In this document: positions 1 through 9,224 of the stretch, in pieces
How the letters are laid out: each line of letters opens with the position of its first letter
How positions within the stretch are numbered: the stretch's first letter is position 1
Assembly (NCBI GenBank): GCA_020632665.1
Contig: JACKFC010000035.1
Location: 1-42,528, forward strand
Length of the DNA: 42,528 nt
DNA from: Deltaproteobacteria bacterium
Lineage (GTDB): Bacteria; Myxococcota_A; UBA9042
Direction: 5' to 3'
Program-made: the position numbers and the translations under genes
Notes under the pieces: generated by a model
What the model saw: only the letters and a program-made list of their open reading frames with translations
Told to the model about the DNA's origin: nothing
Database searches by the model: none

Positions 1-1155
1 CGCGCCATCCCGAAGAACTTCCTCCACGTCACCATCAACGACGCCGTGCTCGATTGGATGAAGCCGGGCACGAACTACAAGACCGTCGTCAGCAAGGCCG
101 TCGATCAGGCCTCGGGCCACGCCTGGACCACCGAGATGGCGAAGAAGACGGCCGAGCTGAAGCTGCAGTTCGCCAACAAGAGCTGGGATACCACCAAGCT
201 CGCGGCCATCTCCGACCCCGGCAAATTCCTGATGAAGCTGCTCGAAGACGGCTACCCCCGCACCACCCAGATGCAGCAGCTGATCCGCAAGCACATCCCG
301 AAGCCGGCGGCGTTCGAGTCGGTCGGTGACCAGGAGTTCTACGGCTGCATCCAGTGCGATGGCTGCAGCGACAAGCCCTGCAGCGACTACAAGGCCGCGG
401 TGGCGCAGCAGAGCTTCGACGCCAAGGCGTTCGCCACCGACGTCGAGAAGGGCATCGTCGAGCCGCTCTTCGTCGTGCAGGGCCACTTCGACAACATCCC
501 GTACCTGACCCGCATGTACACGACCGTCTCGGCGGACGAGATGGACAAGGACCCGATCTTCGCCTTCAACAAGGACCTGCCGGACGTCGAGCGGCTGCAC
601 ACCGCCAAGGCCGAGCCGATCTGCAAAGAAGGCACGAACAAGGCCCACGCCGCCAAGCTCACCTTCGCCGACGGCCACAATATCGAGGTCGAGCTGCCGA
701 CCACCTACGACAACTGCGGCTTCGATTTCGGCGGCCCCGGCAGCGCCAGCTTCGGCAAGGGCACCGGCCCGCTGGTCGCGGCAGGTGGCCAGCCGGCCTA
801 CAGCGTCGAGGTGCTCGACGAGTCCGGTCCGCCCATCGCCATCGACCCGCGCGAGGCCGATAAGGTCGACGCCGCGCTGAACGACGCCAAGGTCGGCCAG
901 GCGTCGCTCAGCGGCACCTTCATCGGCAGCCTGACGCCCTCGACCTGGGACCCGACCAAGACCACGGTCGACCCGCTGCCCGGCGGCACTGGCGGCACGG
1001 GCGGCACAGGTGGCACGGGCGGCGCAGGTGGAAACTCGCTCTCGTCGAGCAGCAGCGGCTGCACCGCGGGGCCGTCGCAGGGCGCCGGTCGCTTCGGCCT
1101 GCTCTTGCTCGCTTGCGCCGCGGCGCTGCTGCTCTGGCGGCGGCGCACGGCGTGA
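1..1155 (+). CDS. DUF2330-family surface protein with MYXO-CTERM-like anchor (5' partial)
   Basis: The reading frame is open to the left edge, so the start lies outside the window; the GTG at 46 is internal. The stretch with LTRMYTTVSADEMDKDPIFAFN matches LTRMHMRISPEEMDRDPIFAFN in the complete DUF2330 protein at 33069-35135, so the two are paralogues. A cluster of four cysteines (CIQCDGCSDKPC) sits inside the homologous region and is absent from the other copy. The C terminus has a (GGT)n linker, a Ser run, a Gly-Cys, a hydrophobic helix and a final RRR. That is the layout of the MYXO-CTERM anchor, in which a myxosortase is thought to process at the Cys and attach the protein to the cell surface. 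The stop overlaps the next gene's GTG by 4 bases. Function of DUF2330 is unknown. Confidence is high for the family and moderate for the anchor. Confidence 0.8.
   Translation, partial: RAIPKNFLHVTINDAVLDWMKPGTNYKTVVSKAVDQASGHAWTTEMAKKTAELKLQFANKSWDTTKLAAISDPGKFLMKLLEDGYPRTTQMQQLIRKHIPKPAAFESVGDQEFYGCIQCDGCSDKPCSDYKAAVAQQSFDAKAFATDVEKGIVEPLFVVQGHFDNIPYLTRMYTTVSADEMDKDPIFAFNKDLPDVERLHTAKAEPICKEGTNKAHAAKLTFADGHNIEVELPTTYDNCGFDFGGPGSASFGKGTGPLVAAGGQPAYSVEVLDESGPPIAIDPREADKVDAALNDAKVGQASLSGTFIGSLTPSTWDPTKTTVDPLPGGTGGTGGTGGTGGAGGNSLSSSSSGCTAGPSQGAGRFGLLLLACAAALLLWRRRTA
982..1026 (+). repeat. Five 9-bp tandem repeats encoding (Gly-Gly-Thr)n linker
   Basis: Near-identical 9-mers of the type GGCGGCACN occur five times in frame, the last ending in GCA and coding Ala. 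They encode the Gly-Gly-Thr linker just before the C-terminal membrane anchor. A change in copy number would alter linker length without a frameshift. Confidence 0.75.
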
Positions 1156-1913
1156 TCCTGGTCGAGCAAGCGCGGGTCCTGCTCCCCGTCGTCGGCGGGG
1201 ACCGGGTCGAGGCCCGCCGCGTCTACTGCGTCGGTCGCAACTTCGCCGCCCATGCCCGTGAGATGGGCGCAGATCCCGACCGCGAGGCGCCCTTCTTCTT
1301 CGCCAAGCCGCGCGATGCGCTGTGCTGGCAGCCGCGTGGCGTGCCGATGCCGCCGGCGACAGCGGCGTTGCACCACGAGGTCGAGTTGGCGCTGGTGCTG
1401 CGGGGCGGCGGCGCCGCGCTGGAGCCGGAACAAGCCGAGGCGTGCATCGGCTGGGCCGCCGTCGCCGTCGACCTGACCCGCCGCGACCTGCAGGCGGCAG
1501 CGAAGGCAGCAGGGCGGCCGTGGGCGATGGCGAAGGGCTTCGACCACAGCGCGCCGATCGGCAGCCTCGTCCCCTGGGCCGGCTCCGGCGCGATGGCCGA
1601 CGCCGGGATCACGCTCACGGTCGACGGGGGCGAGCGGCAGGCTGGGCGGCTGGATCAGATGATCTGGGCCCCGGCCGAGCTCTTGAGCCAGCTCTCACGC
1701 CTGGTCCGGCTCGCCGCGGGCGACGTCGTCCTCTGCGGCACGCCGTCCGGCGTCGGCCCGCTGGAGGTGGGCGCGCAGATCGAGGCCGAGATCGCCGGTT
1801 TGCCGCGCCTCGGCTTCACGATCGTCGCGAGCGAGCGGGGGTTGCTGCCGGACAGCGACGCCAGCGAACCCGGGCTCAGCCCGGACGGTGCGGCAGGTCG
1901 GCACGGAGGGTGA
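1152..1913 (+). CDS. Fumarylacetoacetate hydrolase (FAH) family protein
   Basis: A 253-residue protein starting at a GTG that overlaps the previous stop (GTGA), which indicates translational coupling. The family cleaves or decarboxylates 2-oxo acid substrates with a divalent metal. Family features seen are RRVYCVGRNFAAHA near residue 22, FFFAKP near 48, the acidic metal-ligand pair in HHEVELALV (E76, E78), VAVDLTRRDLQ, KGFD and the closing CGTPSGVGPL. The size fits the short single-domain YcgM/FAHD1-type members (acylpyruvase or oxaloacetate decarboxylase-like) rather than true fumarylacetoacetase; the exact substrate cannot be read. The last 38 bases overlap the 3' end of the convergent MBL gene. 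The coupling to a surface-protein gene gives no obvious pathway link. Confidence 0.85.
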   Translation: MILVEQARVLLPVVGGDRVEARRVYCVGRNFAAHAREMGADPDREAPFFFAKPRDALCWQPRGVPMPPATAALHHEVELALVLRGGGAALEPEQAEACIGWAAVAVDLTRRDLQAAAKAAGRPWAMAKGFDHSAPIGSLVPWAGSGAMADAGITLTVDGGERQAGRLDQMIWAPAELLSQLSRLVRLAAGDVVLCGTPSGVGPLEVGAQIEAEIAGLPRLGFTIVASERGLLPDSDASEPGLSPDGAAGRHGG

Positions 1914-2778
1914 AGCCCTCGCGCGCCGCGAAGATGAAGAGATCGCTGCCGTGCGCCTCTGCCCGCGCGCGACAAGCAGCGACGAGTTCCTCGACTTCTT
2001 CGTCCGAGTGCATCGGATCGTGGTGAAAGAGCGCGAGCTGCTTCACGCCGGCGCGGATCGCCAGGTCGACCGTGGTCGTCGCGCGCGGGTGACCCCAGCC
2101 CACACGCATCGGGTAGTCCTCGTCACGGTATTGCGCGTCGCAGATCAGCAGCGCGGCGTCGCGGCAGAAGTCGACCAAATCCGCGGGCACGTCGCGCAAC
2201 GCGCCCGGATCGCGCAGCGGCTGCTCGGGATCGCGCAGCATCATGTCGATCTCGTTGTCGGTCGAGTAGACGACCTTGACGCCGTCTTTCTCGAACGCAT
2301 AGCCGTACGAGAGCCCGGGATGGTGTTGCTCGAAGCAGCGCACGGTGACGCCGTCGATCTCCCGCTCCATCGTCGGGCCGAGGTCGGCTGCCTCGATATT
2401 GCCGCGCAGCTCGGAGAAATCGACCGGGAAGTAGGCCGAGCGCATCTGGCCGCTGAGCAGGCGAGCGAAGCGGGTGTCGCCGTCGCGCGTGCCGTAGATG
2501 GTGAACCGATGGCCCGGAACGTAGACCGGCGTGAAGAAGGGGAAGCCCTGGATGTGGTCCCAGTGCATATGGCTGAAGAACCAATGCACGTGCAGTGGGC
2601 CCTTTCGGCCCATCAGCTCGACGCCGAGCTCGCGGGCTCCCGTGCCTGCGTCGCAGACCAGCGTCGTGCCGTCGACGTCGAGCTCGACGCAGGCGGTATT
2701 GCCGCCGTAGCGGTAGGTCGCGCGCCCCGGCGTCGGGATCGAGCCGCGCACGCCCCAAAATCGAACGAGAACAGGCAT
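1876..2778 (-). CDS. MBL-fold metal-dependent hydrolase
   Basis: A 300-residue metallo-beta-lactamase fold protein. The N terminus has FWGVRGSIPTPG and RYGGNTAC, followed by DAGTG and the metal motif H70-x-H72-x-D74-H75 (SHMHWDHIQGFPFF). Later ligands are HHPG, YSTDNE and FHHDP. This set is complete, so the enzyme is probably active. FWGVRGS-type members are annotated variously as phosphodiesterase-like hydrolases; the substrate is unknown and a cyclic-nucleotide or other phosphodiester is only a guess. The start was chosen at the ATG after a GGAG that touches the FHA stop, 11 bases downstream of that gene, so the two form an operon. A clear paralogue is fused to a receiver domain at 40967-42220. 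The 3' end overlaps the FAH-family gene by 38 bases. Confidence 0.85.
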   Translation of the reverse strand: MPVLVRFWGVRGSIPTPGRATYRYGGNTACVELDVDGTTLVCDAGTGARELGVELMGRKGPLHVHWFFSHMHWDHIQGFPFFTPVYVPGHRFTIYGTRDGDTRFARLLSGQMRSAYFPVDFSELRGNIEAADLGPTMEREIDGVTVRCFEQHHPGLSYGYAFEKDGVKVVYSTDNEIDMMLRDPEQPLRDPGALRDVPADLVDFCRDAALLICDAQYRDEDYPMRVGWGHPRATTTVDLAIRAGVKQLALFHHDPMHSDEEVEELVAACRARAEAHGSDLFIFAAREGFTLRADLPHRPG

Positions 2779-2789
2779 GTGGAGGCTCC

Positions 2790-3155
2790 CTAGCTGCCTT
2801 CGTGGTAGACGATCTGCATGTTGCCGAGCTGGATGGTGTCGCCATCGCGGAGCAACGCGCTCTCGATCCGCACTTCGTTGACGAAGACGCCGTTGCGGCT
2901 CTCCAGGTCGGAGAGCAGGTAGCCGCGTCGCGTCCGTTCGAGCGTGGCATGCTTGCGCGAAAGGTCGCTGCTGAGCAGACGCATGCCGCAATCGCTGCCG
3001 CGGCCGATGGTCACCTTGCCGTCGCCGAGCGTGATATTGCGCGGCATGGCCTCGCCAGCGACGACCTGGAAGAGGTGCGGCCGCGTGAACAACCGCTGCG
3101 GCAACACGGAGATGTCGGTCATCTCGGTGCGTGCAAAGATGACCTTGCCGTCCAT
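2790..3155 (-). CDS. FHA-domain phosphopeptide-binding protein
   Basis: A 121-residue protein made of little more than one forkhead-associated domain, which binds phosphothreonine peptides. The core shows the conserved G51-R52, the S66-R67-K68-H69 block and the S86-R87-N88-G89 block, then DGDTIQLG near the end. These include the residues that normally contact the phosphate. The start at the ATG of MDGKVIF is supported by GGAGA eight bases upstream; a longer frame to 3257 has no comparable ribosome site. It lies just upstream of the MBL hydrolase, and a Ser/Thr kinase is encoded about 7 kb away, so kinase, FHA reader and hydrolase may form one signalling path. That link is inference from proximity. 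Confidence 0.9.
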   Translation of the reverse strand: MDGKVIFARTEMTDISVLPQRLFTRPHLFQVVAGEAMPRNITLGDGKVTIGRGSDCGMRLLSSDLSRKHATLERTRRGYLLSDLESRNGVFVNEVRIESALLRDGDTIQLGNMQIVYHEGS

Positions 3156-3201
3156 GGTGACGTCTCCAGGCTTGCTCAATCGGTCCTCCGCCTTGGCTGC
3201 A

Positions 3202-3231
3202 ATCGTAGCCGCGCGCAGGGCCTGCTGGCAA
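3202..3231 (-). promoter_or_regulatory. Putative sigma70-type promoter for FHA-MBL operon
   Basis: On the minus strand TTGCCA and TACGAT are separated by 18 bases, about 47 bases before the FHA start codon. Both hexamers fit a housekeeping promoter in GC-rich DNA. No experimental support. Confidence 0.4.
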
Positions 3232-3330
3232 GGAGGCTTGCCGTCCCGCGGTCCCAAACGTCATGCTACGCGGCGTCCTTCGCTCCGCCGGATCGCGAGG
3301 TTTGGAGCCCGAAGGGCGGGAGATCGCCCG

Positions 3331-4515
3331 ATGGCACGCAACCCCCACCGCAACCTCCGCCGCGCATGGCTGGTCTTGGCCGCCTGCTCGGCCCTCTCCG
3401 CGGGTTGCGCGCCGATGCACCAGCGGGTCGACGAGTTGCGCCTGAACGGGGACCCGCGGCGCGGCACCGAACTCGGCGCGACCTGGCTGCGTGACCCGCC
3501 GACGCGCGACGCCGCCGAGCTTGCCGCGGTCGAGATTGCCACGGCTCGCGCCGCGATCGCCGCTGCGGCCGTTCGCGATCGGGTGGAAGACTGGCGCTGG
3601 GCGCGCAATCAGGTCGTCGAGACGCCGAGCAACGCGTCGCTTGTCGCTGAGATGGGGCAACGTGAAGCCGCGGCGTTCTACCGCGACGTGACCCTGCCAT
3701 CGCGGCGCCTCGACGCGTTCGTCGCCTTTCGCAAGCATTATCCGGAGAGCCGGTTGGTACCGCGGTCGCACCTCGACCAGGCGCGCATGGCCTTCGCCGA
3801 GGCCGAGGCCGCCCGCACGCCGGCGGCGCTGGCACAATTCCGCAAGGCGTATGCAGCGCGCCCCGAGGCGGCTGACCTCGTCGCAGAAGCCTACGAGAAG
3901 GAAGCCGAGCTGGCGCTGGTCGAGGCCCGCGCCGTCGGCACCAGCGCCGCGTATGCCGCCTTCTGTGCCCGCTACGGCAAGAGCCGGCTCTATGCCCGGG
4001 CCTATGCGGCGGAGGTCGCCGCGGCCTTCGACGAAGCGCGGGCGACGCCTGGGCCCGAGGCGCTGCTCGCCTTCGTGCGTGCCTACGGACCGGTCGCCGA
4101 GGCGGCGAAATACGTCTCGGCGGCGCGACGGGTCCTCGCCGAGCGCGCGTTCGCCCAGGCCGCTGCGGATGGCAGCGACGCGGCGTGGGTCGCCTTCCTC
4201 GCGACCTGCGAGACCTGGCCGGAAGCGGCGACCGAGGCCAGCCGCGCCCGCACGACGTTGCTGCAGATGCGCCTCTCCCGCGCGACCCAGATGGCGGACG
4301 AAGCGGCGCTCGAGCAATTTCTCACCCTGCATCGGGAGTGGCCCGAAGCGACGCCTCACCTCCGCGCGGCCCGTCGCGAGTTGGTCCGGATCGCCTTCGC
4401 CGCGGCCCAGCGGGACGGCAGCCGGCCGGCCTGGCAGCGCTTCTTGGATCGCTTCGAGGGCTGGGAAGAGGCGAGCCGCGAGTTGGTCCTGGCGCGTGGC
4501 TCGTTGGGGCGTTGA
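3331..4515 (+). CDS. Lipoprotein with tandem alpha-helical repeats
   Basis: A 394-residue predicted lipoprotein. The N terminus has an Arg-rich segment and a hydrophobic stretch with two possible lipidation cysteines, C19 (LAAC) and C26 (SAGC). From about residue 130 the sequence is six and a half degenerate units of 37-41 residues, each with the pattern hydrophobic-x-x-F, an aromatic four or so residues later, an Ala-rich helix with AF or AL, then a short turn and xxAA. This resembles a TPR-like helical solenoid, probably a protein-binding scaffold in the periplasm. The ATG at 3331 was preferred because GGGAG lies eight bases upstream; the longer frame from 2944 runs through the divergent FHA gene. 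The stop codon directly abuts the convergent peptidase stop. I recognise no named family. Confidence 0.75.
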   Translation: MARNPHRNLRRAWLVLAACSALSAGCAPMHQRVDELRLNGDPRRGTELGATWLRDPPTRDAAELAAVEIATARAAIAAAAVRDRVEDWRWARNQVVETPSNASLVAEMGQREAAAFYRDVTLPSRRLDAFVAFRKHYPESRLVPRSHLDQARMAFAEAEAARTPAALAQFRKAYAARPEAADLVAEAYEKEAELALVEARAVGTSAAYAAFCARYGKSRLYARAYAAEVAAAFDEARATPGPEALLAFVRAYGPVAEAAKYVSAARRVLAERAFAQAAADGSDAAWVAFLATCETWPEAATEASRARTTLLQMRLSRATQMADEAALEQFLTLHREWPEATPHLRAARRELVRIAFAAAQRDGSRPAWQRFLDRFEGWEEASRELVLARGSLGR

Positions 4516-5960
4516 TCAGAGCCCGAGCAGTGCGGCGAAGTCGGGGCCGGCGCCGACCGCAGCAGCGACCGCGTCCGGATCCCGCGGCAAGCCAGCGGAG
4601 AGCACATCGGGTTCGCCGTCGGTGATCGCGACGTCGTCTTCGATGCGGATCCCGTGCAGCCCGAGGAAGGACTCGGCCCGAGACCAATCGACCGCGCTGC
4701 CGAAGCGCTCGCGCAGGCCGGCATCGTCGAGGATCGCGGGCACGGCGTAGAATCCCGGCTCGATGGTCACCACGAAGCCGGGCTCCAGTGGCAGATCCAG
4801 GCGCAGGAAGCGGGTGCCGAAGATGTCTGCCCGCTCCTGCCCAGGCGGATATGCGCCGCGATCGCCGTACGCTTCGATGTCGTGGACGTCCAGGCCGATC
4901 AGGTGGCCGACGCCGTGGGGGAAGAACAAGCCGTGCAGGCCGCGTGCGAGGGCCTCGTCGACGCCGACGCGCAGCACGCCCTCGTCGATCAGGAAGCGCG
5001 CGATGACGGCCGCAGCCGCGTCGTGGACGGCGCGGTAGCGCACGCCCGGACGACAGAGGTCGACGGCAGCTTGCCACGCCGCGAGTACGGCGTCGTAGGC
5101 GGCGCGCTGTCGCCCTTCGAAGGCGCCGGAGACCGGCCAGGTCCGGGTCAGGTCGGCGCCGTATCCGGTCTGGTTGCCGTAGCCTGGGCCGAGCTCGGCG
5201 CCGGCGTCGACCAGCAGCAGATCGCCGTCGCGCAGCGTGCCGTCGTGGTCGTGGCAGTGCAGGATCTCGCCCCTACGGGTCAGGATCGTGCCGTAGCCCG
5301 GCTCCGCCCCACGGGCCGCGAAGACGGCCTGCAGCAACGCCGCGAGGCTGCGCTCGGAGACGCCCGGACGCGCCGCCGCGGCGACGGCGAGGTGCGCCTC
5401 GACGCTGATCTGGGTCGCGGCACGCATCGCCGCGATCTCGGCCGCAGACTTCTTCCGTCGCAGGGTGCAGAGCGCGTCGACCAGCGCGTCGTCGCCACTC
5501 TCGCTGCCGAATTGCAGCGGCACGCCGGCCCACCAGGCGAGCGTCTCGTTGCGCCGAGGGTCGGGACCGGCGAGGGCGGCGATGCTGCCGCCGGCGACGG
5601 CGTCCATCACCGCCTGCTCGAGCGCGGCGCTGTCCTGCACCTCGTCGGCGTAGCACGACGCGGCCCGGGCCTGCAGGTCCGGGGTCTCGCCGTGCCAGAG
5701 CGCGTCCCCCTCGCCGGGCGTCGGCAAGAAGAGCGTGAGCCTGCCGTCGTCGAGGATCGCGGCCGCTCCGGGCTCGCTGCAGCCGGTCAAGTAGAGGAAG
5801 TCCGAGCCTTGGCGGAACGGGTAGCCGTAGCCCGGCAGGTTCCGCGGCATCGGATCGCCGCCGAGCAGGACGACGGGCCGGCCGACGGCGGCGCTGACGG
5901 CGCTGCGCCGACGCTGGAATTCCGCCGCGTCGAAGCCCTCGACCTTCGCTGTGGCCGACA

Positions 5961-5961
<1 letters not shown>
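4516..5961 (-). CDS. pepP: Xaa-Pro aminopeptidase (M24B)
   Basis: A 481-residue cytosolic metallo-aminopeptidase that removes the N-terminal residue before proline. The N-terminal domain has the aminopeptidase-P signature region (residues 12-85, with FLYLTGCSEPG). The pita-bread catalytic domain keeps all five metal ligands: D252 in LLVDAGAE, D270 in YGADLTRTW, H353 in PHGVGHLIG, E401 in VTIEPGFY and E441 in IRIEDDVAI. Length is a little above E. coli PepP (about 440). The start ATG overlaps the thiolase stop by one base (TGATG), so translation is coupled. It is the last gene of an iscA-thiolase-pepP unit that has no obvious common pathway. Confidence 0.92.
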
Positions 5962-7196
<1,235 letters not shown>

Positions 7197-7224
7197 GGCG
7201 GCCTCCTTCTCGGCCTCGGTCGGA

Positions 7225-7554
7225 CTAGCGCTGGACCGAGAAGCTGGTGCCGCAGCCGCAGGTGTCCACGGACTTGGGGTTGTTGAAGACCAGGCCCTTG
7301 CCGTTCAGTCCGCCGATATAGTCCAGCGAGAGGCCGTCGATCAGGCCGAGGCTGGCGTCGTCGACGTAGACCGGTGGGTTGCCGCCGAAGACGTTGTCGT
7401 CCAGCTCGGGCTCGGACTCGAAGTCGAGGTTGTAGGACAGCCCCGAGCAGCCGCCGGCCATCACCGCGATGCGGATGCCTTTGACCGAGTCGTCGCCGTT
7501 CTTCGCGATGAGTTCGCGCATATGCTGTAGGGCTGCGTCGCTGATGACGATCAT
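7225..7554 (-). CDS. A-type Fe-S cluster carrier (IscA/ErpA family)
   Basis: A 109-residue HesB/IscA protein that carries Fe-S clusters to target enzymes. The three invariant cysteines are in GGCSGLSY and in the C-terminal CGCGTSF. FNNP before the C-terminal pair is typical of the family. The start is supported by a strong GGAGGGAG site. ErpA and IscA cannot be separated with certainty by eye, so no symbol is given. No iscS, iscU or suf genes lie nearby, so it is a stand-alone carrier. The window does encode likely clients, the Rieske oxygenase and the radical SAM protein. Confidence 0.9.
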   Translation of the reverse strand: MIVISDAALQHMRELIAKNGDDSVKGIRIAVMAGGCSGLSYNLDFESEPELDDNVFGGNPPVYVDDASLGLIDGLSLDYIGGLNGKGLVFNNPKSVDTCGCGTSFSVQR

Positions 7555-7601
7555 CGTCTCCCTCCGGCCGGCCGCGAAAATGCGTGGCGGCGGCGCCGGG
7601 C

Positions 7602-7630
7602 AAGGTAGGGCGGCATGGCGAGCGCAGCAA
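7602..7630 (-). promoter_or_regulatory. Putative promoter for iscA-thiolase-pepP
   Basis: Minus-strand TTGCTG and TACCTT are separated by exactly 17 bases, about 47 bases before the IscA-type start, in the 126-base gap after aat. Confidence 0.4.
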
Positions 7631-7680
7631 GCGCGACCGCCGGCCCGCCTGTGCTCAGCGGCAGTTGCTGCGCCAGCGCG

Positions 7681-8358
7681 CTAGGTCCATGAGCCCTGCC
7701 AGGTCGGGAAGAGCAGAGCGCGCTCGAGCCGGCGGAGGAAGTCGGCACGCGGGATCTCGGCCGCGCCGAGCGAATCGAAGAGCGGCGTCCAGACCTGGCA
7801 GTCGACGAAATGAAAGCCACGCTCACGCAGCCGCTCCACCAGCGCGACGACCGCGACCTTGCTGGCGTCGTCGCTGCGGGAGAACATGCTCTCGCCGAAG
7901 AACGCGCGCCCGAGCGAGACGCCGTAGAGGCCTCCGACCAGCACCCCGCCCTCGTAGGTCTCGATGCTGTGTGCGAAGCCGAGGCCGTGCAGCCGCTCGT
8001 AGGCCGCGATCATCTCGGCGGTGATCCAGGTGCCGTCTTGGCCGGGCCGGGGCGCCTCGGCACAGGCGGCGATGACGGCGGCGAAGTTGGTGTCCCAGCG
8101 GATCTCGTAGCGCGCGCGGCGCAAGGTGCGGCGCAGGGTGCGCCCGACGTGCAGGCCGTCCATCTCGAGGACCATGCGTGGGTCCGGGCTATGCCACAGG
8201 ATCGGCTGGCCGGCGCTGTACCAGGGGAAGATGCCGCCGGCGTAGGCCGTCAGCAGGCGCTCGGGGCCGAGGTCGCCGCCGACCGCGAGCAGGCCGCTGG
8301 ATTCGGCAAGGTCGGCGGGTGGGAAGATCGGCTCCGGGCCGAGCGCGTAGACCGGCAC
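7681..8358 (-). CDS. aat: Leucyl/phenylalanyl-tRNA-protein transferase
   Basis: A 225-residue enzyme that transfers Leu or Phe from aminoacyl-tRNA onto N-terminal Arg or Lys of proteins, marking them for ClpS/ClpAP degradation by the bacterial N-end rule. Family hallmarks are GLLAVGGDLGPERLL near 22, YAGGIFPWY near 39, WHSPDPRMVL near 55, GTWIT, GLYGVSLGRAFFGESMFS near 142 and the late VDCQVWTPL. Length is normal. It starts a few bases after the stop of the DUF481-type gene, so it is probably the last gene of the 10337-to-7681 transcript. Confidence 0.95.
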   Translation of the reverse strand: MPVYALGPEPIFPPADLAESSGLLAVGGDLGPERLLTAYAGGIFPWYSAGQPILWHSPDPRMVLEMDGLHVGRTLRRTLRRARYEIRWDTNFAAVIAACAEAPRPGQDGTWITAEMIAAYERLHGLGFAHSIETYEGGVLVGGLYGVSLGRAFFGESMFSRSDDASKVAVVALVERLRERGFHFVDCQVWTPLFDSLGAAEIPRADFLRRLERALLFPTWQGSWT

Positions 8359-8364
8359 GGCGGC

Positions 8365-9216
8365 TCAGAACGCCCAGGAGAGGCCGACCGAGGTATTGGT
8401 GTCGAGGCCGCGGACCGCGATTGGCGGCGCCGTATCCCACGCCAGCCAATATCCGACCGTCAGTGCGATCTCGGAGGTGACGCTGACTTGCAGCGAGAGG
8501 TCGAGCAGGCCGCGGATATCCGAGCCGAGCAGCAGGTTCGGCTGGACGTAGATGGTCGCTGCGACCGCGACGGCCTCGGCGAGCTTGCGCGACGCGGAGA
8601 CGTAGGACGACGCGCGGTGCTCGAGGTAGAGGCCGCGCAGATCGCCCGCCTGCGGCTGCAGCAGCTCCTCGGCCTGGGCCATGTAGGCGAGGCCGACGGC
8701 GAGGTGACCGTCGTCGCTGCTGAGCAGGTCGGCGCGCATGCCGACGCCGGCGAGTCCTCGGATCCGCAGCCGGCGCCAGCGATCGTATTCATGCTGCAGG
8801 AATGCTTCCGAGCTCCAGCGCGGGCTCCACCGGTAGCGGTAGCGGAGGTGCTCGAAGACGTTCTCGCGGAAGGGATCGTCGTCCTCGTCGAACCACTCGC
8901 CGCTGCCCTTGCGGCCGTAGTTCGCGGTGACGGTCGCCATGAAGACGTGGTCGCCGGTGCGATAGAACGCCGTTCCGGTGCCGGTCGCGAGCAGGAGCAC
9001 GACATTGCCGGTGGTCAGGCTGCCGCTGGCGCTGACCTTGCCGGCGAAGCCTTGCTTCACAGCCGCCCCAGCGAGCGATTGGACGTTGACGATCTTGGCG
9101 GCGGCCGGTGCGGCCCAGAGGAGCGCGAGCGCGGCGAGGGGCGGGAGCAGGGCGTGGACCACCCCGGATCGAGCCGGTGGCGTGGCGCCGCGCCGCAGGC
9201 GGAGGCTGCTGTGCAT
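8365..9216 (-). CDS. DUF481-type outer-membrane protein
   Basis: A 283-residue predicted outer-membrane beta-barrel. An N-terminal signal peptide ends near PAAA, before KIVNVQSL. The mature start with GFAGKVSASGSLTTGNV, alternating amphipathic strands and a terminal aromatic (GLSWAF) fit the DUF481/YdiY family of salt-induced outer-membrane proteins; function is unknown. The start ATG at 9216 lies eight bases after the upstream stop and gives a proper signal peptide, whereas the longer frame from 9366 runs inside the upstream gene. It is in an operon with the lipoprotein upstream and aat downstream. Confidence 0.75.
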   Translation of the reverse strand: MHSSLRLRRGATPPARSGVVHALLPPLAALALLWAAPAAAKIVNVQSLAGAAVKQGFAGKVSASGSLTTGNVVLLLATGTGTAFYRTGDHVFMATVTANYGRKGSGEWFDEDDDPFRENVFEHLRYRYRWSPRWSSEAFLQHEYDRWRRLRIRGLAGVGMRADLLSSDDGHLAVGLAYMAQAEELLQPQAGDLRGLYLEHRASSYVSASRKLAEAVAVAATIYVQPNLLLGSDIRGLLDLSLQVSVTSEIALTVGYWLAWDTAPPIAVRGLDTNTSVGLSWAF

Positions 9217-9224
9217 CGTTCGAC

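Noticed and set aside
1888..2793. Long open frame of 301 codons on the plus strand
   Set aside because: It is the antisense of the MBL gene; its codon pattern and charge-rich sequence match a shadow frame in GC-rich DNA.
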